Part shown: positions 1-7,420 of the stretch, piece after piece | Layout of the letters: every line of letters starts with the position of its first letter | How positions within the stretch are numbered: position 1 is the stretch's first letter | NCBI RefSeq assembly: GCF_001989615.1 | Contig: NZ_CP019068.1 | Span: forward strand, 186,001 to 250,000 | Reading direction: 5' to 3' | Length of the DNA: 64,000 nt | Source: Halorientalis sp. IM1011 | GTDB lineage: Archaea; Halobacteriota; Halobacteria; Halobacteriales; Haloarculaceae | Position numbers and translations under genes: made by a program | Notes under the pieces: model-generated | Told to the model about the DNA's origin: nothing | What the model saw: the letters and a program-made list of their open reading frames with translations, nothing else | The model's database searches: none

Positions 1-2
1 TG

Positions 3-371
3 ATGTTGATCTTCGCTGCTGTAGGTGGTTTGGTCGCCAGTGAAGTCCTCAAAAGCGTGCTCATCGCAGCCATAGGAGATCTGGTCATTATCCAGGTTTT
101 GGGTATAATTGCTGTTGTCAGCCGTATTAGCGTGAATATCACAGAGGCATACTCTGAAATTGACCGGCCAAATCCCAGAAATCGGTCTCCTGCGATTGTT
201 TTTGACGGACGGAATGACACCTACGGAATGTACACTGCTGGACTCATAGCGGTCATCCTACCCGAGATACTCGAATTTCTATGGCTCGGGGAATACTTTG
301 ACTGGATGTCTTGGGTTTGTCTACTCATCGCTTGTACCGGCTTTGGAGCTGTGTACGTCTACAGAGACTGA
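3..371 (+). CDS. Predicted small membrane protein (5' context cut)
   Basis: The 122-residue product has one hydrophobic segment near the N-terminus (about residues 3-40) and two near the C-terminus (about 75-118), separated by a polar loop. It ends in an Arg-Asp tail. I do not recognise the family. The ATG lies two bases inside the window, so the true start may be further upstream. It precedes, on the same strand, the duplicated-domain protein, the PfkB/NDT fusion and the QueC-like gene, so it could be a membrane component of that cassette. A gap of about 100 bp to the next gene leaves this unproven. Confidence 0.5.
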   Translation: MLIFAAVGGLVASEVLKSVLIAAIGDLVIIQVLGIIAVVSRISVNITEAYSEIDRPNPRNRSPAIVFDGRNDTYGMYTAGLIAVILPEILEFLWLGEYFDWMSWVCLLIACTGFGAVYVYRD

Positions 372-469
372 TCTAGTAACTGCTCCCAAAAATAAAGATC
401 AAACACCTGTTTCATATAACTGATTTCATACAAACACTTAATCCAGGGTGGGCTCTTTGATTCGCTATT

Positions 470-1129
470 ATGTGTGGAGGAGGAAGTCGTAATTGGAATA
501 ACGGTTCTTCTGGATCTAATGGTTCTGGAGACGGGAGAAATACTGAAGGTGTCCCTCCAGAGAAAGAGACGAATTCGCAGGCGAGGGAGGAAACTGAGAA
601 TCCCTGCCTTATCAATGAGACTATAGAGTTAGATTCGACGGATCCCGATGCTTTGGACGACGTATCGGAAGGAGATATTCTTCCTATCGAGGTCCGGGAT
701 GGAGTACCCAGCGTGATTGATGATGAGGACCGAGTTGTGGGTACTATCACTGGAGATCTGGGTGAAAGATTGCTTGACTGTATTGAGAACGATTACAGCT
801 ACCGGGCAGAAATCATTGAGATTGACGGCAGGAAGTGCGAGGTGCGAATAATCAACAAGTGTTACATCACCAGTACTGCTACGATCGCTTCGCCTAACCC
901 GGACGCCCTCAGTAAAGTATCAGAGGGAGACGTACTCGCTGTCAAAGTCCGAGATGATAGCCTCTGTGTTGTCGATGATCAGGACAAGGTAGTAGGCTCT
1001 ATTGCCAAGCCTTGGACGAAGATTCTTATCGAGTGTGTTGAGTCAGGGGTGGAGTACGAGGCTGGAGTCACAGATATCGATGGTGGTGCCTGCGAAGTCG
1101 AAGTTTACAACAAGTCTTCTGAGGAATGA
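470..1129 (+). CDS. Duplicated-domain protein of unknown function
   Basis: The 219-residue protein has a Gly/Asn/Ser-rich low-complexity head (about residues 1-25). Two copies of a domain of about 70 residues follow, at about 58-128 and 143-213. Each copy opens with (D/N)PDAL..VSEGD, continues with a (D/E)xVVG(T/S)I motif, and ends with a beta-rich stretch around EIDG..CEV or DIDG..CEV. The alternating pattern suggests a small beta-barrel. The second half vaguely recalls HIRAN-type domains, but I cannot claim that family. Its stop overlaps the start of the PfkB/NDT gene (ATGA), so the two are probably translationally coupled. The low-complexity head may be a flexible linker. Confidence 0.7.
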   Translation: MCGGGSRNWNNGSSGSNGSGDGRNTEGVPPEKETNSQAREETENPCLINETIELDSTDPDALDDVSEGDILPIEVRDGVPSVIDDEDRVVGTITGDLGERLLDCIENDYSYRAEIIEIDGRKCEVRIINKCYITSTATIASPNPDALSKVSEGDVLAVKVRDDSLCVVDDQDKVVGSIAKPWTKILIECVESGVEYEAGVTDIDGGACEVEVYNKSSEE

Positions 1130-2340
1130 TTATCGTCGGCGGCACCTACTTCGAGCAGTGTAAGTTCCCGTACGACGAGGAGTTATGGGGGCCGGGGCTT
1201 CGCGGCGTCAGTGCTGTGCAAAATATTACTTCCGGAGAAAACACGCTCTACACCTGTATCGGCACTAATCACGAAACTCAGCTCAATCTGAAAGCCAGTT
1301 CGTACGGCTTTGCTTCAGAAGTAACGGAAATCCCCGAAACCATTCAGTTCCAGTATCTGCACAACCACTCGAACGCCAGGTTTCTCCCCCCGGAAGCAAA
1401 CGAGTACGAGGGTGAAATCGATTCTGTCAGGGGTGATGCAGTACTGAGGTTTGGGCTTGTGGAAGGAACGGCTGTAGTCAATGGAACTAGGGTGGTATAC
1501 GATCCGCAGTCCGCGGAGCCAGACCCCTTCCACAAGAATGGGTCCGAAGCAGAGGAATTGACTATAGTCCTCAACAAGCACGAAGCGAAAGAGTACACCG
1601 CTGAAGACTCTGTCGAGGAAATGCTGGCAGACCTAACGGAAGGACAAGACAGCGCCGAGGTGGCCGTGATCAAATGCGGTGCATCCGGTGCTATCCTCCG
1701 TGAAGACGGTGAGAACCATGAGATCCCAGTCTACGAGACTGAGAGAGTTTGGAACATCGGTTCTGGTGATGTCTTTACGTCAATCTTCGCGGCGTATTGG
1801 GCAGAAAAAGACTGGCCAGCGAAACAGGCAGCGGAAAAGGCCTCACTCGCAACGGCCTACTACTGCAGTAGAAGGCAACTCCCGATTCCAGAAGAACCTG
1901 TAGAGATAGAGGAGTTTGATCCCGAAGAGAAGCCACCAACAATCGGTGAAGAAGGTCCTACTGTCTATATCGCGGCACCGTTCTTCTCCATTGGTGAGTT
2001 CTGGCTTGTTGACGAAGTGCGACGAATCCTACTGGATGAAGGTGCCCAAGTGATCTCCCCATACCACGATATTGGAGGAATAGATGACTACGAACGGGAT
2101 GAAGAGATTGCCGATAGGGATCTTGCTGCAATCGATGAAGCGGATACAGTCCTCGCATTGATCGATAACTGTGACTCGGGAACGTTCTTCGAGACCGGGT
2201 ATGCCAGAGAAGTCGAGAAACCGGTGGTAGCCTATGGGAATGAGATTGAGAACAGTGAATATACGATGCTTGAAGGAACTGGATGTAAATTGTATGATGA
2301 CTTGGCTACGGCGGTCTTCAAAGTGTTGTGGACAGCATAA
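1126..2340 (+). CDS. PfkB-like kinase fused to nucleoside 2-deoxyribosyltransferase
   Basis: Residues 1 to about 260 resemble a PfkB/ribokinase-family domain. It has VLNKHEA at about 148, VIKCGASGAIL at about 181, and the C-terminal signature NIGSGDVF at 210-217, where D215 is the expected catalytic base. The N-terminal part is divergent and lacks the usual first PfkB signature. Residues 279-404 are a nucleoside 2-deoxyribosyltransferase domain with VYIAAPFF (280-287), an acidic DLAAIDEADTV stretch, and GTFFETGYA (352-360) carrying the nucleophilic Glu356. NDT enzymes cleave or exchange the base of deoxynucleosides, and PfkB members phosphorylate sugars or nucleosides. A fused pair could cleave and phosphorylate an unusual nucleoside. 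The gene overlaps the genes on either side. Confidence 0.85.
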   Translation: MIIVGGTYFEQCKFPYDEELWGPGLRGVSAVQNITSGENTLYTCIGTNHETQLNLKASSYGFASEVTEIPETIQFQYLHNHSNARFLPPEANEYEGEIDSVRGDAVLRFGLVEGTAVVNGTRVVYDPQSAEPDPFHKNGSEAEELTIVLNKHEAKEYTAEDSVEEMLADLTEGQDSAEVAVIKCGASGAILREDGENHEIPVYETERVWNIGSGDVFTSIFAAYWAEKDWPAKQAAEKASLATAYYCSRRQLPIPEEPVEIEEFDPEEKPPTIGEEGPTVYIAAPFFSIGEFWLVDEVRRILLDEGAQVISPYHDIGGIDDYERDEEIADRDLAAIDEADTVLALIDNCDSGTFFETGYAREVEKPVVAYGNEIENSEYTMLEGTGCKLYDDLATAVFKVLWTA

Positions 2341-2939
2341 TGGTTGAAACAGTCCTGCTGATTTCCGGCGGCGTGGATTCAGCGTGCCTAGCTTATTCGG
2401 AGCAACCTGATCTGGGTGTTACGGTTGACTATGGCCAAGCCTGTGCCGAAGCAGAAGTCAAGGCAGCAGCGCAGATCTGTGATCAATTAGACATTCAACA
2501 TTCTGTGATCGAAGCAGACTGTAGCGAACTCGGATCCGGGACCATGTCGGAGCAGAGCCAGCTCAATATTGCTTCTACGCCTGAGTGGTGGCCGTTCCGG
2601 AATCAACTAATTATAACCATGACCGCCACTGAGGCCGTGAAGATCGGTGCCTCAGAACTCATCGCCGGATCAGTGAAAGATGACCAGGACCATGCTGATG
2701 GGAGAGCAAAATTCTACGAGAAGATGGATGATCTTCTCTCTTTTCAGGAGGGCGACCTCAGTATCTCAGTTCCAGCAATAGAACAAAGGACTACAGAACT
2801 GATCAAGGAAACTGGTGCGCCTTTCTCTTTGCTAGGCTGGACTCATTCCTGCCACACCTCTAACAATCCATGCGGAGACTGCCGCGGCTGTAGAAAACGT
2901 CACAGAGTTCTGAGTGAGGCGTTTGACGGAAGAGCTTGA
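2340..2939 (+). CDS. QueC-like 7-cyano-7-deazaguanine synthase family protein
   Basis: The 199-residue PP-loop ATPase carries the pyrophosphate loop ISGGVDSA at about residues 8-15, VDYGQ at about 29, and a C-terminal zinc motif SCH..(7)..CGDCRGC like the four-Cys site of QueC. QueC converts 7-carboxy-7-deazaguanine to preQ0. It is slightly shorter than housekeeping QueC. I chose the ATG that overlaps the previous stop (TAATG). No QueD, QueE or TGT gene is adjacent, so housekeeping tRNA modification is unlikely. QueC homologues also occur in antiphage loci such as Qat and type IV CBASS. The neighbours here are an NDT/kinase fusion and an Nmad3-type protein, which favours DNA or nucleotide modification or defence. 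Confidence 0.82.
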   Translation: MVETVLLISGGVDSACLAYSEQPDLGVTVDYGQACAEAEVKAAAQICDQLDIQHSVIEADCSELGSGTMSEQSQLNIASTPEWWPFRNQLIITMTATEAVKIGASELIAGSVKDDQDHADGRAKFYEKMDDLLSFQEGDLSISVPAIEQRTTELIKETGAPFSLLGWTHSCHTSNNPCGDCRGCRKRHRVLSEAFDGRA

Positions 2940-3104
2940 GCTCCCATATGATATTGGAAGGGGGATAGTTCTGGGAAAGCCAGGGAGAAACGAAATGAAT
3001 GCTATTCAGGACGGGAGAGCGCGAGATGAAGATAAAGTGCCTTCAGTTATTGATGACGACGTTTAGGAGGAGTATCGCAACTTCAACGTTAACGCATAGA
3101 TGGA

Positions 3105-4397
3105 TTAACAACCACCCGATGAACCTGGGAGTTGGTCATCGCTATGCTCCTGCTCACGTCGCTTTCGTTTCAGCCGCTCTACCTCATCAAGGCACTCGTT
3201 GAGTACATTCTCCTGTTCATCAAAGTACTCTACAAGTCGCTGAGCTATTTCTTCCTCCAGTACCTCGTTACGGACATAGTTCGGAGAATCTACTATTCCG
3301 ATAAGATCTACACTATCTTCGAAACTGACCAACGTAGCGTCGCCTTGTACAGCTGTTCGGTCCCCCATCTTGAGGCTACGCTTTTTATCGATATATCCGA
3401 CAATCCGGCGTTCGCCATGTGTGTATAAACTATCGTTTTGGCACCGGGTGAAGAGGAAGAGATATCTTCGAGAATCAGTTTCTGCAAACGTTTTTACCGA
3501 GGGCTGGTAGCATTCGCTACAGAAATTTTCAGCCTCCTTCTCAAGGAACGGTTCTGTTTTCCCTCTGTTAACAATATCACGGACTGGGTATTTGGAATGA
3601 GAGGCATGGAAAAACCATTGCAGCTGGCCTTTTTCACCGAGTTGGGTGCGGTCGAACTCTGTCTCAGAGACAACATCTGGCTCAGTTAGCCGCTCGTCAT
3701 GGTAGTCTCGTTGAGCCTGTAAGAGAATCCTCGTTCCCTCCGTGTCGAATTTTAGGGGCCGTCGATACCACCCCTCTTCTCCAGAGGCTCTCGAATGTTC
3801 CGTAACAAATTGATTTGCTTCGATCCCTGACTCACCACTCAACGGAAGAGGTGTTTTGTATAATCGTGAGTCATCAGGATTACCTAACACAAGATACTTT
3901 GCGTCGAACTCATCCCGGCGAACGTGAGCATTGGTCTCGAACTGTTCCTTTACGTTCTTGGGAAGAGAATGATATTCCTCCTTGGAAATTGGGTCGTGTT
4001 CTAAAACGAAGTGGCCAATAATATAAGCTCCCCAATCATCGTTTATCCATTCCTGGCTGGGGCTTTCTTCACCCACGTAGTCCAACGTTGCATAAAAGAA
4101 GAGGATATCTCCCTCTTCAAGCTCTGCTATGCGAGCCGTCTTTGGTTGATGGCGGTCGCCATAGGTGTAGTGATTGCTGTAACCCAGTTCAGGAAACTCT
4201 GGGTCAAGGTGAGCTACCGTATCCTTTGTACTTTCTGGTCGAATTGGGTCGAGATTTAGATCTTGGTACGTCGGTTCCATGACCGCCTCGTTTCCTTCTG
4301 GTATAGGGATATAACGAAATGTGCCGTCTTCGTATATTGGTCCACGCCCACCAGTATGACTACTATTGGCCGCGACGTTGATAGCAACTGACTTCAT
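3105..4397 (-). CDS. Nmad3-type (nucleotide modification associated) domain protein
   Basis: The 430-residue protein begins MKSVAINVAANSSH, followed by a GP(I)YEDGTFRYIPIPE segment. This is the opening I associate with the Nmad3 family, which was defined computationally in DNA-base-modification and phage or mobile loci. A middle segment reads GDILFFYATLDY and WGAYIIGHF, also typical of such domains. A Cys pair (FCSECY) lies near residue 295, and the last 70 residues are a charged, helix-prone coiled-coil-like tail. It is encoded tail-to-tail with the QueC-like gene, about 165 bp away. Function is unproven: a base-modification or modified-base-sensing role is inferred from family context. Confidence 0.68.
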   Translation of the reverse strand: MKSVAINVAANSSHTGGRGPIYEDGTFRYIPIPEGNEAVMEPTYQDLNLDPIRPESTKDTVAHLDPEFPELGYSNHYTYGDRHQPKTARIAELEEGDILFFYATLDYVGEESPSQEWINDDWGAYIIGHFVLEHDPISKEEYHSLPKNVKEQFETNAHVRRDEFDAKYLVLGNPDDSRLYKTPLPLSGESGIEANQFVTEHSRASGEEGWYRRPLKFDTEGTRILLQAQRDYHDERLTEPDVVSETEFDRTQLGEKGQLQWFFHASHSKYPVRDIVNRGKTEPFLEKEAENFCSECYQPSVKTFAETDSRRYLFLFTRCQNDSLYTHGERRIVGYIDKKRSLKMGDRTAVQGDATLVSFEDSVDLIGIVDSPNYVRNEVLEEEIAQRLVEYFDEQENVLNECLDEVERLKRKRREQEHSDDQLPGSSGGC

Positions 4398-4520
4398 GCG
4401 CTTGCATGTGATATGCTATCACCAAAAACAGTGGTACTATGTCGAGGGCCTAATGCCGGGCCTGTCTAACCCACTCTGGGCTTATTGAACAAATACGAGG
4501 GGAGTAAACCAACAATTGTC

Positions 4521-5915
4521 TCAAAGAGCATCAAGAAGGTCGTCTTTCCTAATGGCTGGTGCGTCCCGTTCTGCGGCGTTCATCGCGGCATCCTCAACGA
4601 TGCCGACGATATCCGCGGCGGTACAATCCGCCGTTTTCGCGGCGAGTTCCTCGTACGCGTCGTCGTCGACATCCGTCGGGCGATCACGCAACTGCACCCG
4701 GAAAATCGCTTCCCGAGCCTCCTCGTCGGGTTGACTGATCTCGTATTGCTGGTCGAACCGGCCGCGGCGCGTCGCCGCGTCGTCCAGTAACTCCTTCCGA
4801 TTCGTCGCTGCGATTACGAGATAATTCGGATCCTCGGCATCCAGATGCGCGAGGAACTCGTTGACGACTTGGGCGTGTTCCTGATGGAGGTCGTCACCCC
4901 GGCCAGCGAGCAAGGCGTCGATCTCGTCGATAAAGATGACACAGTGCTCGAACTGCGCTGCGTCGGCGAAGAGTTGGTTGACCCGCTCGGTGGACTGGTT
5001 GATCCACTTGCTCTTGATGTCACCGGCGGAGAGTTCGAGATAGGGGGCGCCGAGTTCGCCGGCGATCGCCCGGGCAAACAGGGTCTTCCCTGTCCCCGGT
5101 GGCCCATAGAAGAGAATGCCGTTCGGTGGGGAGATATTGAACCGCTCGTAGGCGGCATCAGGCTGGGTTAGCGGGCGGAGGACTGTGCTGGCGAGTTCGG
5201 ATTTCAGGTCCTCCATCCCGCCGACGTCGGTGAAGGTGGTTTCAGGGGCAGGTGTCCAGTCATAGGACAATTCGGATTGGTCCGCGTGTCGGCGATGACT
5301 ATATTGAGGGTTGTTTTGTCCACCTTGGTCTGGAGAATTGGCCTGTTGAGTAGAAGAATTAGTGGACTTAGTTCTTGAAGAGGGTGTTCCTCTTGAGGCA
5401 CCATTTTCCATGTCTGAATGGGCAGCGATATCTGCGTATGTCATCACTGGAATGGTGACCACCCAACTTAGACCGATTTTCCAGGGATCATCGAACAGAG
5501 GTGCGACTCGAAGAAATTGAAGTGGTCCCGATATCGACGGATAAGCGTTACCCCAGAGGGGTAGAAACCAGACAGCAGTAAGACCTATTGATCCTGCTAT
5601 AATCCCGGTCACCCATCCACGTTCAATATCTGCATTCTCCTCATCCACTGGCAACTCCATAATCGATGTAATTGCAATAGCAGCAAATCCTGGTAGGAAC
5701 CAGATCGCCGGAACACAGACTACTGCTACGAGCCATTTCGTTGAAATTGGTACTTTGGTCGTCGCCCATACAATTCCTAGAGGAATGAGAAGATAACATC
5801 CAGCCAATACAATCGACGAGGTTAGCGATAGAGAAATTGACTTTGCAATCTCTCTGTATCGCTCACCAACCCCTCCCTCAGATTTTAGGCGTGTATTGGA
5901 TTTGCGATCTTCCAT
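4521..5915 (-). CDS. Membrane-anchored AAA+ ATPase (Cdc48/FtsH-like module)
   Basis: The 464-residue protein has four predicted transmembrane helices (about 30-52, 60-84, 101-121, 146-164). A Ser/Gln/Asn-rich linker (about 170-215) follows, then one AAA module. Visible motifs are the FTDVGGMEDLK entry (228-238), Walker A GPPGTGKT (271-278), Walker B VIFIDEID (326-333), sensor-1 TN (371-372) and the RRGRFD arginine-finger region (383-388). No FtsH zinc-protease HEXXH follows, so it is not a protease by itself. It is the last gene of a four-gene leftward operon, 53 bp after the TrbL-like gene. It probably energises or remodels that membrane complex. Confidence 0.85.
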   Translation of the reverse strand: MEDRKSNTRLKSEGGVGERYREIAKSISLSLTSSIVLAGCYLLIPLGIVWATTKVPISTKWLVAVVCVPAIWFLPGFAAIAITSIMELPVDEENADIERGWVTGIIAGSIGLTAVWFLPLWGNAYPSISGPLQFLRVAPLFDDPWKIGLSWVVTIPVMTYADIAAHSDMENGASRGTPSSRTKSTNSSTQQANSPDQGGQNNPQYSHRRHADQSELSYDWTPAPETTFTDVGGMEDLKSELASTVLRPLTQPDAAYERFNISPPNGILFYGPPGTGKTLFARAIAGELGAPYLELSAGDIKSKWINQSTERVNQLFADAAQFEHCVIFIDEIDALLAGRGDDLHQEHAQVVNEFLAHLDAEDPNYLVIAATNRKELLDDAATRRGRFDQQYEISQPDEEAREAIFRVQLRDRPTDVDDDAYEELAAKTADCTAADIVGIVEDAAMNAAERDAPAIRKDDLLDAL

Positions 5916-5968
5916 AATCTATTCACCTTGGAAAATTTTCATGCCAAATCCCCCTACCCGGTAGTCCT

Positions 5969-7342
5969 TCATTCTGACTGAGATGAACTGGATGTTTCAG
6001 ATGTCCAATTATCCAGCTTCTGCTGCGTGGTTCCCGATTCACTGGATGTATCTACAACTGGCTTTTCTCTATATCTCTCGAGACCTGCTTCAGCCCAATC
6101 AACAGGTGACTGATGGAGATTCCGGGTTGCGTAATCTGCTCCCGCATGAAGGTCTTTGGCAGTACGTTTACTCCCTTTTTCGATCGTCTTTCCTTTGCTT
6201 TTGCTCCATTCTCGCTTCCCCTCAGAGACATGGTTTGCAACTGCACCGCTAGCGGTACTCTTGACCCGATTCATTGCGTTGCCGGCAGTACTAGCTGCAG
6301 AACTTCCAACACCGTTCGTACTCTTATCGACTCTTCGAAGCCCCCTCGAGGCACCATGTCGTGCCTGTTCCATGAGCGCCGTCCGAGTAGAGCCTCCGTC
6401 AGACTGACTCGCTACCGATTGCTGAGATCCAGACGAACTCTTTGCACCCTGCCGGCCGGACACCCGCCGCGGTGACAGCCCGGCCATCGTGACGGCCTTG
6501 ATCCCGACCAGCGCCGGGGCCACGAGTCCAATTAGCCAGAAAAAGTACGCCTCGAGGACGTCGCCAAACCCGGAATTACTCGCTGCAGTTGCGGCCTGGC
6601 CGGTTGCATCCGCGTACGCCCCGGCCGCGGCCGCTCCAGTCTGGAGGAGGCCCGCCATGACCACCCCGGCGACCAGCAGATAGCCGGTGACCTGCAGGAC
6701 CATCTTCGCGAGTTCGGCGGCGTAACTCAACGGGCCAAAGTCCAGATACAACATTGCGCCGATGACCGGCAGCAGGATGAACGTCGCGTTGAAGAGGAAC
6801 TCCCGGAGCACGAACACACCGAGTGAGAGGAGGATCCCGGCCACAGAAACCATACTCAGGACCAAGGCGCCAATGACGATCCCGGCACTCGACCCGGCAG
6901 CACTCTCGAGGCCGGCCTTGAGCACCTCTGGGCCAAAGGACGACCCGTAGTCGGCTGTGAAGATGTGCCGGATCGCGGCGTTCGTCAACAGCAGGCTGTA
7001 ATGCATCACCTGCCGGGCGACCGCGACGAAGATGATGACCTTCAGTGCCTTCCAGGCCAGCATGAAATTAGTCACCTCCCGCTGGTCGGCGAACGGCTTG
7101 CTCGCGACGCCGGCCATGACCATGATCACTAGCAACTGCGGGAAGATATCCAGATTGTGCTGGAAGGCCTCCTGCATCCGGGGGTCGGCGTAGGGGCTGT
7201 CGAAGAGGATGAAGGTCCGGATCCCGGTAGAGATGATGTCTCCGATGAAGCCGAGGACGCCCGTCACCAGGTAGGTGAAGAAATCCGCGACCCACCCCTC
7301 CAAGAGGCCGCCAATCGCGATCAGGTGGATGGACGCCGTCAT
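5969..7342 (-). CDS. TrbL/VirB6-like polytopic membrane protein
   Basis: The 457-residue protein has six to eight hydrophobic helices between about residues 1 and 290, many rich in Ala, Gly and Val. A cytosolic-looking tail of about 160 residues is rich in Ser, Thr, Gly and charged residues. This layout matches TrbL/VirB6-type channel subunits of conjugation and type IV secretion machines, although haloarchaeal versions are only distantly related. It lies between the anchored exoprotein gene (78 bp away) and the membrane AAA ATPase gene (53 bp away). No VirB4/HerA-type ATPase or relaxase is visible in the window, so the machine may be partial or of a different type. Confidence 0.6.
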   Translation of the reverse strand: MTASIHLIAIGGLLEGWVADFFTYLVTGVLGFIGDIISTGIRTFILFDSPYADPRMQEAFQHNLDIFPQLLVIMVMAGVASKPFADQREVTNFMLAWKALKVIIFVAVARQVMHYSLLLTNAAIRHIFTADYGSSFGPEVLKAGLESAAGSSAGIVIGALVLSMVSVAGILLSLGVFVLREFLFNATFILLPVIGAMLYLDFGPLSYAAELAKMVLQVTGYLLVAGVVMAGLLQTGAAAAGAYADATGQAATAASNSGFGDVLEAYFFWLIGLVAPALVGIKAVTMAGLSPRRVSGRQGAKSSSGSQQSVASQSDGGSTRTALMEQARHGASRGLRRVDKSTNGVGSSAASTAGNAMNRVKSTASGAVANHVSEGKREWSKSKGKTIEKGSKRTAKDLHAGADYATRNLHQSPVDWAEAGLERYREKPVVDTSSESGTTQQKLDNWTSETSSSSQSE

Positions 7343-7420
7343 GGGTGGTGTGAGCGGTGTGGTGGTTGGGTGGCAGTGCGATCAACGGCTCTGTTATGGT
7401 GGGTACTCGCGTGCATGCTG

